Assembly (NCBI GenBank): GCA_043748455.1
Contig: JAYTNF010000108.1
Span: forward strand, 1-15,822
Reading direction: 5' to 3'
Source of the DNA: JAAFKA01 sp043748455
GTDB taxonomy: Bacteria; Bacteroidota; Bacteroidia; Cytophagales; Thermoflexibacteraceae
Length of the DNA stretch: 15,822 bases
Shown: piece by piece, positions 8,495-14,606 of the stretch
Layout: each line of letters begins with the position of its first letter
Position numbering within the stretch: position 1 is the stretch's first letter
Translations under genes and position numbers: made by a program
The notes under the pieces: generated by a model
The model's input: the letters and a program-made list of their open reading frames with translations, nothing else
The model's database searches: none
What the model was told of the DNA's origin: nothing

Positions 8495-9695
8495 CCAAAT
8501 CTAATGAGCCAACAATAGCAATTAAATCAGCCAATAAATGCCCACGAACTATTTCGGGCAAAACCGACAAATTACAGAAACTTGCCGACCGTATTTTGAC
8601 ACGATAAGGAATATCACTGTTTGGAATGGTGCGAAAATAAAAACCTAATTCGCCTTTTGGAGTTTCTGCACGACTATAAAATTCAGTTTGTTTTGCAATT
8701 CGCAACTTTTTAGGAACTGCTGCCTGCGGATTAAAATCTTTTGTTCTTTTGTGTTCTCCTTGCAATTTTGTCAAACATTGCTCAATAATTTTGACTGCTT
8801 CCCAACATTCTTGCACCCTTACCCAAGTTCTGTCCCAACAATCGCCAAGTTTACCCATAGCACCTATTCCAACAGGCACATCAAAATCAATTTCTGGATA
8901 AACAGAATAGCCATCAACTTTTCGCAAGTCATAACGCAAACCTGATGCCCGCAACATAGCACCTGTTACACCATAATTAATAGCTAAATTTAATGGTAAC
9001 ACCCCAATATTAGCAGTACGACTAATAAATATCGAATTATCTATCATAATTTGTTGTAATTCAACAAGTTTTGGTTTGAGATAAGCAATAAATTCGCTGC
9101 ATCTTTCTTCAAAACCAATAGGTAAATCATAATATAAACCACCAACCCAAATATAATTATACAACATTCTTGCCCCACAAGTCCATTCCAACAACCGCAA
9201 AATATGTTCTCTATCACGCATGAGCCACAAAAACGGTGTAGCAGCACCAATGTCAATAGCATACGTACCAATTCCCACAAAATGTGATGCCAAACGGTTA
9301 AGTTCTGCCACCAAAACTCGGATATATTCTACTCTTTTGTGCAATTTGCCCTCTAAACCTAACATTTTTTCTACACCCATCACATAAGCATGTTCTCCGT
9401 TCATGGCTGCCAAATAATCCATTCTATCAACATAAGGAATAATTTGATTATATGACAATGCCTCTGCATGTTTTTCAAAACAACGGTGCAAATAACCGAT
9501 ATGTGGCACAACTTCCTTGATAATTTCGCCATCAGTAATGACTTCAAGCCTTAAAACTCCATGTGTTGATGGATGTTGAGGCCCAATATTAAGCATCATG
9601 CAACCTTCGCCAAGAGTTTCAACAGAATACTTTGTTGGTTCTGAGTTTTTAAGATGATTTTTGTCAAATTGATATTGTATTTTTCGGGACATCAT
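8472..9695 (-). CDS. nuoD: NADH-quinone oxidoreductase subunit D
   Basis: This 407-residue protein is the 49-kDa-type subunit of respiratory complex I, located in the peripheral arm where quinone is reduced. Hallmarks are MLNIGPQHPSTHGVLRL (34-50, with the quinone-site histidine region), PHIGYLHRCFEKHAEAL (64-80), YVDRMDY (88-94), and the invariant C-terminal run ending GSLDLVMGEVDR. Length is typical and there is no C-subunit fusion. Two adjacent ATGs (9695 and 9692) could both serve as the start; I give the first. NuoD genes usually sit in a nuoA-N cluster, but here the neighbours are yigZ and hemB, so the rest of complex I must be elsewhere if present. The gene converges on yigZ with a 23-bp overlap. 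The leader contains ATATTTCATATTTATT, a motif shared with hemB. Confidence 0.96.
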   Translation of the reverse strand: MMSRKIQYQFDKNHLKNSEPTKYSVETLGEGCMMLNIGPQHPSTHGVLRLEVITDGEIIKEVVPHIGYLHRCFEKHAEALSYNQIIPYVDRMDYLAAMNGEHAYVMGVEKMLGLEGKLHKRVEYIRVLVAELNRLASHFVGIGTYAIDIGAATPFLWLMRDREHILRLLEWTCGARMLYNYIWVGGLYYDLPIGFEERCSEFIAYLKPKLVELQQIMIDNSIFISRTANIGVLPLNLAINYGVTGAMLRASGLRYDLRKVDGYSVYPEIDFDVPVGIGAMGKLGDCWDRTWVRVQECWEAVKIIEQCLTKLQGEHKRTKDFNPQAAVPKKLRIAKQTEFYSRAETPKGELGFYFRTIPNSDIPYRVKIRSASFCNLSVLPEIVRGHLLADLIAIVGSLDLVMGEVDR

Positions 9696-9720
9696 GTAAT
9701 AAATATGAAATATTATATTG

Positions 9721-9743
9721 AAAACTAAAATTATTTTAGTTTT
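9721..9743. repeat. Perfect 10-bp AT-only inverted repeat
   Basis: AAAACTAAAA, a 3-nt TTA loop, then TTTTAGTTTT, followed on the plus strand by six more T. It looks like a terminator on the plus strand, but no plus-strand gene precedes it; on the minus strand it lies 26 bp upstream of nuoD. The stem has a single G-C pair type and is weak, so it may only reflect base composition. Confidence 0.45.
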
Positions 9744-9749
9744 TTTTTT

Positions 9750-9772
9750 AACTCATGCAACTATTTTGCATT
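9750..9772. repeat. Dyad motif ATGCAA-N5-TTGCAT, copy 1
   Basis: The core dyad ATGCAA (9755-9760) and TTGCAT (9766-9771) with a 5-bp spacer is embedded in 23 nt that match 11995-12017 at 22 of 23 positions. It lies 55-77 bp upstream of the nuoD start. It could be an operator or a small mobile palindrome; the sequence alone does not decide. Confidence 0.55.
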
Positions 9773-9816
9773 CAATAGGGACTTATAAATAGGAAGGCAA
9801 GTAGGCTGCAAAACCA

Positions 9817-9891
9817 ATAGCAGAAAACCCATTCATAAACCTAAACAACTTTATTTCAGTTATGAATTATGGTTTTAGTTGAAACTGCTAT
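9817..9891. repeat. Long imperfect hairpin in the hemB-nuoD interval
   Basis: Three nested paired blocks: ATAGCAG (9817-9823) with CTGCTAT (9885-9891), AAAACC (9824-9829) with GGTTTT (9871-9876), and ATTCATAA (9831-9838) with TTATGAAT (9860-9867). An 8-nt bulge lies on the right side and a loop of about 21 nt at the tip. No poly-T follows. It could be a leader or small RNA structure, or a decayed palindromic repeat. Confidence 0.5.
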
Positions 9892-10025
9892 CACAATTCA
9901 TAACTTATTATTTTGAATAAATATGAAATATAAGATATAAAATATGAAAATTTGAAAATTATAACTCAAAAATTATTTCACAAATATATAAAAATTTTAA
10001 TCCTAATTTATATGCTGTAACAGAC

Positions 10026-10048
10026 AAAGCTACTTTTAGTGGCTTTTT
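10026..10048 (-). terminator. Possible terminator after hemB
   Basis: AAAGCTACT (10026-10034), a TTT loop and AGTGGCTTT (10038-10046) form a 9-bp stem with one G-T mispair. It lies about 85-105 bp downstream of the hemB stop. A T-rich run follows on both sides (better on the plus strand, TTCTTTGTTT), so it may act in either direction; the minus-strand tail is poor. Confidence 0.4.
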
Positions 10049-10130
10049 CTTTGTTTATGCAAATAGTAAGTTCTGCAATAAGTATTGTTTGGCTCCAGCT
10101 ATGTAATTTACAGCCCAATAGTTAGTGATT

Positions 10131-11102
10131 TTATTTTTTTACCAAAGTTGCAAATTCTTTTGCAAAATAAGTCAAAATCACTTTTGCACCTGCACGTTTG
10201 ATAGACAGCAACATTTCACACATGGTTTTATCATTATCTAACCAGCCATTTTGGGCTGCGGCTTTCACCATTGCATATTCCCCACTCACATTATAGGCTG
10301 CAATAGGCAAATTAAATTTGTCATTCAACGTTTTAATCACATCTAAATAAGCCAAAGCAGGTTTTACCATAAGAAAATCTGCACCTTCTGCCGCATCTAA
10401 GTCCGCCTCAATTATGGCTTCTTTTACGTTTGCAGGGTTCATTTGATACGTTTTTTTGTCGCCATGACGTGGTGCAGAGTCCAAAGCATCACGAAAGGGC
10501 CCATAAAATGCACTTGCATATTTGGCTGTATACGCCATGATAGAAACATTTGTAAAGTTATTGCTATCAAGAACTTTGCGAATATGTCCAATTCTTCCGT
10601 CCATCATATCGGAAGGGGCAATGATATCTGCTCCTGCTTGTGCTTGTGCCAATGCCATTTTTCCCAAAACTTCGAGAGTTTCATCATTCAAAATTTCGCC
10701 ATGTTTTACAATTCCATCATGTCCGTCAGAACTATATGGGTCTAAGGCAACATCTGTAATGATGCAAATGTCCGTAAAGTTTGCTTTGATTTTGCTCACT
10801 GCTTGCAAATACATGTTTGTTGTGTCATAACTTAAAGTGCCTTGTGCATCTTTAAGTTCCTCTCTAAAATGTGGAAATAAAGCAAAAGATTTGATACCTA
10901 AATTCTGACAAGCATGAATTTCGTCTAATAATTTATCAAAAGAAAAACGAAAAATATTAGGCATAGATTTGATAATTTCTTTTTTATTGCTGCCTTCGGT
11001 CAAAAATAAAGGGAAAATCAAATCTTTTTCTGATAGCGTTGTTTCTTGTACCAAATCTCTAATAATCTGTGATTTGCGATTTCTGCGTGGACGTTGTAAC
11101 AT
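10131..11102 (-). CDS. hemB: Delta-aminolevulinic acid dehydratase (porphobilinogen synthase)
   Basis: This 323-residue cytoplasmic enzyme condenses two 5-aminolevulinate molecules to porphobilinogen in haem and tetrapyrrole synthesis. The two active-site lysines are visible: K194 in AYTAKYAS and the Schiff-base K247 in MVKPALAYLD. The substrate-binding stretch FYGPFRDALDSAPRHGDKKTYQ (in two pieces around residue 204) is present, and the start MLQRPRRNRK is typical of the family. The metal loop reads TDVALDPYSSDGHDG (116-130): the three cysteines of the zinc type are replaced by Ala, Asp and Asp, so this belongs to the magnesium-responsive, zinc-independent group. Length is normal. It stands alone, with a terminator-like hairpin downstream and gaps of about 350-435 bp on both sides. 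Its leader contains two tandem copies of TATGAAATATAA on the plus strand. Confidence 0.97.
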   Translation of the reverse strand: MLQRPRRNRKSQIIRDLVQETTLSEKDLIFPLFLTEGSNKKEIIKSMPNIFRFSFDKLLDEIHACQNLGIKSFALFPHFREELKDAQGTLSYDTTNMYLQAVSKIKANFTDICIITDVALDPYSSDGHDGIVKHGEILNDETLEVLGKMALAQAQAGADIIAPSDMMDGRIGHIRKVLDSNNFTNVSIMAYTAKYASAFYGPFRDALDSAPRHGDKKTYQMNPANVKEAIIEADLDAAEGADFLMVKPALAYLDVIKTLNDKFNLPIAAYNVSGEYAMVKAAAQNGWLDNDKTMCEMLLSIKRAGAKVILTYFAKEFATLVKK

Positions 11103-11104
11103 GT

Positions 11105-11133
11105 AAATATGAAATATAATGTATGAAATATAA
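11105..11133. repeat. Leader repeat upstream of hemB, shared with nuoD
   Basis: On the plus strand TATGAAATATAA occurs at 11108-11119 and again at 11122-11133, period 14. The longer string AAATATGAAATATAA (11105-11119) recurs exactly at 9919-9933, and its first 13 bases recur at 9701-9713 just before nuoD. On the minus strand both genes are therefore preceded by ATATTTCATATTTA within a few bases of the start codon. Confidence 0.6.
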
Positions 11134-11156
11134 AACGAATTTGTTTATTTTTGGAG

Positions 11157-11301
11157 TTGTTTAGTTGGAAAATCATAACTCATTTAGCACACAGATAACA
11201 CGGATTTTACCGATAAAACACTGATTTTATTTTATCCGTAAAATCAGTTAAATCTGCGTTATCAGTGTGCTAATTTTTTTTAGTTAAAGGCAACTAAACA
11301 A
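11157..11301. repeat. 145-bp nested palindrome
   Basis: Outer arms TTGTTTAGTTG (11157-11167) and CAACTAAACAA (11291-11301) are perfect 11-bp inverted repeats. Inside, TTAGCACAC (11184-11192) pairs with GTGTGCTAA (11265-11273), then ATAAC with GTTAT, and GATTTTAC with GTAAAATC. The inner arms are made of 9-11-bp units of the form ACnGATnnnAC, four on the left and four inverted on the right. Eight T follow the inner right arm. No transposase is nearby. It may be a non-autonomous mobile element or an intergenic palindrome; it could also serve as a terminator or insulator between the divergent hemB and DUF1599 genes. Confidence 0.75.
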
Positions 11302-11453
11302 GTCCATCAAATAATTATGTTTTTTAGATGTTCTTAGAAACGAAATATTTATAGTAAAGTCCTTATAAAGTATTTTTTTTGTAAAGATATAAATAAGCAC
11401 TTTATTTGCGATAAAATTATATCATAATTATCAAAATCAAAATATTTAAGACC
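11302..11453. other. DUF1599 upstream region with a dispersed stem-loop repeat
   Basis: The stretch 11321-11357 (TTTTTAGATGTTCTTAGAAA and onward to ATTTATAGTAAAG) is a diverged copy of the repeat at 15633-15670, sharing the tail ACGAAATATTTATAG. The rest is AT-rich. No exact TAnnTTTG box is seen upstream of the DUF1599 gene, so its promoter is unresolved. Confidence 0.55.
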
Positions 11454-11990
11454 TTGAAAACAAATACTTTAGAAGAATATCAGGAAATTATTATGCAGTG
11501 TCGCAACTTATTTGGACAAAAAACCCAAGATTATGGCACATCTTGGCGTATTATGCGGCTGCCTTCCATAACAGACCAAATTTATATTAAAGCATGCCGC
11601 ATTCGTTCTATTCAAGAAAAAGGTACGCAAAAAGTGGCTGATGATAGCAAAGGCGAATTTGTTGGAATTATTAACTATTGTGTCATTGCTTTGTTGCAAA
11701 TTTGTTGGATAAGTGACCCAAGAATAGAAATGCCAGTTCAGGAGGTTTTGGAAGGTTATGACGAAATGATTAAGCAAAACATTGACTTATTGAGCAATAA
11801 AAACCATGATTATGATGAAGCATGGCGTGCTATGCGTGTAAGCAGCATGACAGATATTATTCTGATGAAACTTTTGAGAATCAAGCAGATAGAAGATAAT
11901 CAAGGACAAACATTAGTTTCTGAAGGTGTACTATCTGGTTATCAAGATATGATTAATTATGCAGTATTTTGTTTAATTTTGCAGAGATAA
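11454..11990 (+). CDS. DUF1599 domain protein with two tandem domain copies
   Basis: This 178-residue protein contains two copies of one unit. Copy 1 is around residues 9-88 (YQEIIMQCRNLFGQKTQDYG, then WRIMR, S-TDQIYIKA-RI) and copy 2 around 102-176 (YDEMIKQNIDLLSNKNHDYD, WRAMR, S-TDIILMKL-RI, ending DMINYAVF). The pattern is that of Pfam DUF1599, also called a nucleotide-modification-associated domain; the Lys-x(3)-Asp-Tyr-x(3)-Trp-Arg core resembles MazG-like helical nucleotide hydrolases, but no activity is established and I do not assign one. The frame has no ATG before the conserved region: upstream of the TTG at 11454 are only ATA, ATT and ATC codons back to a stop, so TTG is the likely start, matching the family N-terminus. 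The product is cytoplasmic. It stands alone between hemB (divergent) and the phosphatase. Confidence 0.88.
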   Translation: MKTNTLEEYQEIIMQCRNLFGQKTQDYGTSWRIMRLPSITDQIYIKACRIRSIQEKGTQKVADDSKGEFVGIINYCVIALLQICWISDPRIEMPVQEVLEGYDEMIKQNIDLLSNKNHDYDEAWRAMRVSSMTDIILMKLLRIKQIEDNQGQTLVSEGVLSGYQDMINYAVFCLILQR

Positions 11991-11994
11991 TCAA

Positions 11995-12017
11995 AACTCA
12001 TGCAATTATTTTGCATT
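11995..12017. repeat. Dyad motif ATGCAA-N5-TTGCAT, copy 2
   Basis: ATGCAA (12000-12005) and TTGCAT (12011-12016) with a 5-bp spacer; 22 of 23 positions match 9750-9772. It starts 5 bp after the DUF1599 stop and lies 36-58 bp upstream of the phosphatase -7 box, a position suited to an operator or a 3' hairpin. No poly-T follows. Confidence 0.55.
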
Positions 12018-12052
12018 ACCTTGCTAAATTAAAAAATTTATGTAATTTTTTG

Positions 12053-12060
12053 TATCTTTG
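12053..12060 (+). promoter_or_regulatory. -7 promoter element for the SpoIIE-type phosphatase
   Basis: TATCTTTG matches the Bacteroidota consensus TAnnTTTG exactly. Transcription would start near 12066, leaving a leader of about 23 nt before the ATG at 12089. This argues against the in-frame TTG at 12068. A -33 TTG at the usual distance is not clear. Confidence 0.5.
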
Positions 12061-12088
12061 GTAAATTTTGTTTGAAATAAACAAATAC

Positions 12089-13333
12089 ATGAAAAACTAT
12101 ACCTTTTCTTACAGTATTTTCGGTGCATTTTTTGGCTTTTGCTTTCCAATTTTTTCTATTTTAATGGATTTGTTGGTTTTTAAAGGCTTAGAATTATCAT
12201 TTTCAAATATTGTCTATTTACATACCATAAATCACTTACATTTTGTTATCAACACAGCACCCATTTTTTTAGGTTTGGCGTTTGGTTTGGCAGGTCTCAA
12301 GCAAGACAAAATTATTGCCTATCACACACAATTAGACAAATCTCGCATAGAAGTTATGCAAGCCTTAAAAGATAATGAAACAATAGTTTTAAAACAAAAT
12401 ATACATTTAGATAATACAGTCAGAATAAGAACATTAGAATTACAAGAAACCAATGAAGAACTTAAACAAATTGTAGAAGAACTTAACGCAACTTTGGAAC
12501 TTGTAAAAAATCAGAAGCAAGAGCTTGATGTTAAAAATTCCAATATTACTGCGGGCATTTATTATGCTTTGACAATTCAAAAAACTATTTTACCAAATTC
12601 AGAGGTTTTAAATACCATTTTTAGAGATTATTTTGTGATATTTAAGCCCAAAGATATTGTTTCAGGAGATTTCTATTATGCAAAATATGTTAAAGAACAA
12701 AATCTTGCTTTTGCAGGTGTTGTAGATTGTACAGGTCATGGGATTCCTGGGGCTTTTATGAGCCTTATTGTTTCAAATTTACTTACACAAAGTATTGATA
12801 TTTTAGAAATTTATGAACCTGCAATGATTTGTGAGAATATTAATGGTTATTTTTTCAAAATGTTTAATCTGTCTGAATATAAAAACGGTGAGCCTATTGG
12901 TTTTGAAATAATAATTTGTGCATGGCAACCTGATAATATAAGAAATAGTACAAAAAATATGCTTGTCAAATGTTGTTCAAGTTACAGACCTTTTTATGTT
13001 TTTCGGCAAGCAAATAGACAATTAGAAACATTTTTGGGCAGCAAACTTTTTATTGGGAGTCATCAAAAACAACATTATTTAGCCGAAAAATTCATCACAT
13101 ACGAAATTATAGTTAATCAAGGAGATCATTTCTACTTAGTTACAGATGGTTTTATAGACCAACCTAATCAAAAACGCAAAAGATTAGGTAGTCAAATTCT
13201 ACTAGAAAACTTGCAAAATATTGGTCATCAGCCACTAAATATACAACACACACATATTGAAAATCTATTGTCAAACTATTCGCACGAAACAGAACAACGT
13301 GATGATATTACTTTTTTTGCTTGGAAAATGTAA
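12089..13333 (+). CDS. Membrane-anchored SpoIIE-family (PP2C-type) serine phosphatase
   Basis: This 414-residue protein begins with two hydrophobic segments (about 10-32 and 52-70), giving a small membrane anchor. A long charged coiled coil follows (about 80-150), then the typical lead-in ITAGIYYALTIQKTILP (153-169), and the phosphatase domain to the C-terminus. The metal-binding aspartates are all present: D194 in VSGDFYY, D213 in VDCTGHGIPGAFMS, D353 in VTDGFIDQ, and D405/D406 in QRDDITFF, so an active Mn/Mg-dependent serine phosphatase is likely. Two motifs usually conserved in Bacteroidota relatives are changed: the MDIAL-type strand reads FEIIICAW (272-279), and the GANxPL-type motif reads SSYRPFYVF (297-305). 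No sensor domain other than the membrane segments is seen; the substrate is probably an anti-sigma-antagonist-like protein, which is inferred from the family. ATG 12089 is preferred over TTG 12068 because of the promoter position. Confidence 0.9.
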   Translation: MKNYTFSYSIFGAFFGFCFPIFSILMDLLVFKGLELSFSNIVYLHTINHLHFVINTAPIFLGLAFGLAGLKQDKIIAYHTQLDKSRIEVMQALKDNETIVLKQNIHLDNTVRIRTLELQETNEELKQIVEELNATLELVKNQKQELDVKNSNITAGIYYALTIQKTILPNSEVLNTIFRDYFVIFKPKDIVSGDFYYAKYVKEQNLAFAGVVDCTGHGIPGAFMSLIVSNLLTQSIDILEIYEPAMICENINGYFFKMFNLSEYKNGEPIGFEIIICAWQPDNIRNSTKNMLVKCCSSYRPFYVFRQANRQLETFLGSKLFIGSHQKQHYLAEKFITYEIIVNQGDHFYLVTDGFIDQPNQKRKRLGSQILLENLQNIGHQPLNIQHTHIENLLSNYSHETEQRDDITFFAWKM

Positions 13334-13406
13334 TTAGCACAATAATTAAAAAGGTCATTATCAAATTGCTGCCACAGTTTTAACAAAAATTAATAACAAA
13401 TTTTTC

Positions 13407-13435
13407 TTTGTAAATAGTTTTTAGCTTTAACTTTG
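13407..13435 (+). promoter_or_regulatory. Promoter of the exported-protein operon
   Basis: TTTG (13407-13410), a 17-nt spacer, then TAACTTTG (13428-13435): both Bacteroidota promoter elements are present. The start of transcription would be near 13441, about 50 nt before the lipoprotein ATG at 13492. The next two genes follow at 29 and 51 bp and have no such pair, so one transcript probably covers all three. Confidence 0.65.
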
Positions 13436-13491
13436 CAGCCTTAAAATTATTATCAAAATTTATTTTAACATTCCACCAATATTTTACTTGT

Positions 13492-14022
13492 ATGAAAAAA
13501 AATATATTATTTGCTTCCATCATTTTTCTAGGAATATGTCTTGCAGCCTGTAACAGAAAACCATCAGAATCGGATAGAATTGCTGCTGAAACTGCCGCCA
13601 TTGATTCTATGATAGCTATAAAGCCTGATTGGAGCAACAAAAAACGGTTGAAAGATATTCTCAACGATATGTACATGACAGCCACTTTTAAGCAAAATAG
13701 AATGGAATGTCCAATAGAAGATGATAAAACTCATAAAATGTATTATTATACTTGGACAGATATGTCGGAGGATAGCATTTTCCAACACTCTGATTATGCA
13801 GCCACTTGGACTATTAAAGCCAAAACTCCAGCAGGAGATTCTTTATTAGTTGATTACCGTTTTAGTTGGCAAAAACCTTCAAATATGTCTGATACAGTGA
13901 AGGCTGATTTTAAAATTGCAAGCACTACTTTAAGAAAAGTGAATAAAGATATTCGCTATTATTTTGTAAAAAAAGGCAAAATATGGGAAAAAATACTTTA
14001 TCAAAAACCAGTTAATTTATAA
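13492..14022 (+). CDS. Small lipoprotein of unknown function
   Basis: I do not recognise the family. The 176-residue product begins with a lipoprotein signal peptide, MKKNILFASIIFLGICLAAC, with lipobox LAAC and lipidated Cys at residue 20. Mature residues start NRKPSESD, followed by a short Ala-rich helix (about 30-43) and a mixed, mostly polar body rich in aromatic residues (MYYYTWTDMSEDS near 83-95) that looks beta-rich (YRFSWQKPSNMSDTVKADFK). It probably sits in the periplasm or outer membrane. It is the first gene of a likely three-gene operon with a well-matched promoter. The start is set by the signal peptide. No repeats or catalytic motifs are evident. Confidence 0.85.
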   Translation: MKKNILFASIIFLGICLAACNRKPSESDRIAAETAAIDSMIAIKPDWSNKKRLKDILNDMYMTATFKQNRMECPIEDDKTHKMYYYTWTDMSEDSIFQHSDYAATWTIKAKTPAGDSLLVDYRFSWQKPSNMSDTVKADFKIASTTLRKVNKDIRYYFVKKGKIWEKILYQKPVNL

Positions 14023-14051
14023 GCACAATTTTCTAAATTAATTTTTAAAAC

Positions 14052-14555
14052 ATGCTTCGTTTCATTTTTATTTTATTGTTTAGTTGTGTAACATGCATGT
14101 GTGTATGCTCTTGTGCTATGTCTTATTTAGACAAAGCACAAGTGCCACAAATAATTCAAGACAGACTTAAACAAGAATATGTAGGTGTAAAAATGTTGAG
14201 ATGGCAAAAACAAGGCAATTTATATACTGCAGATTTTAGACGTGCACAATACGATTATCAATATATTTTTGATGTAAAAGCAAGCATTTTGCAACGCAAA
14301 GAGGAAATTCGGTTAAATCTTTTACCAACAGTTATTGCAGAAAAAGTACAAAAATATTATCCACAATATCAATTAAGAGAAGCCACATTACTCTTACAAA
14401 ATGAAAAAGATACTTTCTATGTTGCTGAAATTCAACGTGGTATGAAATTTTATCAATTATATTTTACGCCAAAGGGAAATTATAAGCAGAAAGAAATTAT
14501 TTTGCCTGACGATAAAATGTTATTGCTTGATATGAGTTTTTTGCGTGGCTTGTAA
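14052..14555 (+). CDS. Exported PepSY-like domain protein
   Basis: This 167-residue protein starts with an uncharged, Cys-rich hydrophobic segment (residues 1-23, five Cys) that acts as a signal peptide; VCSC at 18-21 might be a lipobox with Cys21 lipidated, but this is uncertain. The rest contains two similar units: VPQIIQDRLKQEY...MLRWQKQGNLYTADF (31-62) and LPTVIAEKVQKYYPQYQLRE with LQNEKDTFYVAEI (91-127). This pattern of a Pro-capped helix, a basic-aromatic strand and a Tyr-x-Ala/Val strand is that of the PepSY-like family, common in Bacteroidota periplasmic proteins. The molecular role is unknown. It starts 29 bp after the preceding lipoprotein gene and is probably co-transcribed with it. 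Confidence 0.82.
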   Translation: MLRFIFILLFSCVTCMCVCSCAMSYLDKAQVPQIIQDRLKQEYVGVKMLRWQKQGNLYTADFRRAQYDYQYIFDVKASILQRKEEIRLNLLPTVIAEKVQKYYPQYQLREATLLLQNEKDTFYVAEIQRGMKFYQLYFTPKGNYKQKEIILPDDKMLLLDMSFLRGL

Positions 14556-14606
14556 TCTTTGCAAGCTCAGAATGACCAAGTAAATTGTTATTTTAATTAT
14601 CAAAAT

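Larger units (their letters stand above)
9696..10130. other. Gene-free interval between hemB and nuoD
   Basis: This 435-bp AT-rich stretch has no credible coding frame on either strand. It holds, from left to right: the nuoD leader with the ATATTTCATATTTA motif, an AT-only 10-bp hairpin, an ATGCAA-N5-TTGCAT dyad, a long imperfect hairpin (9817-9891), another copy of the leader motif (9916-9931), and a terminator-like stem-loop after hemB (10026-10046). I see no TAnnTTTG promoter box for nuoD. Confidence 0.8.

Noticed and set aside
10443..10830. Two overlapping plus-strand open frames of about 100 codons
   Set aside because: They lie antisense within hemB, whose catalytic residues and full-length frame are unmistakable.
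12068..12088. TTG start for the SpoIIE-type phosphatase
   Set aside because: The -7 box at 12053-12060 would put the transcript start almost on this codon; the ATG at 12089 leaves a normal short leader and begins the membrane segment.
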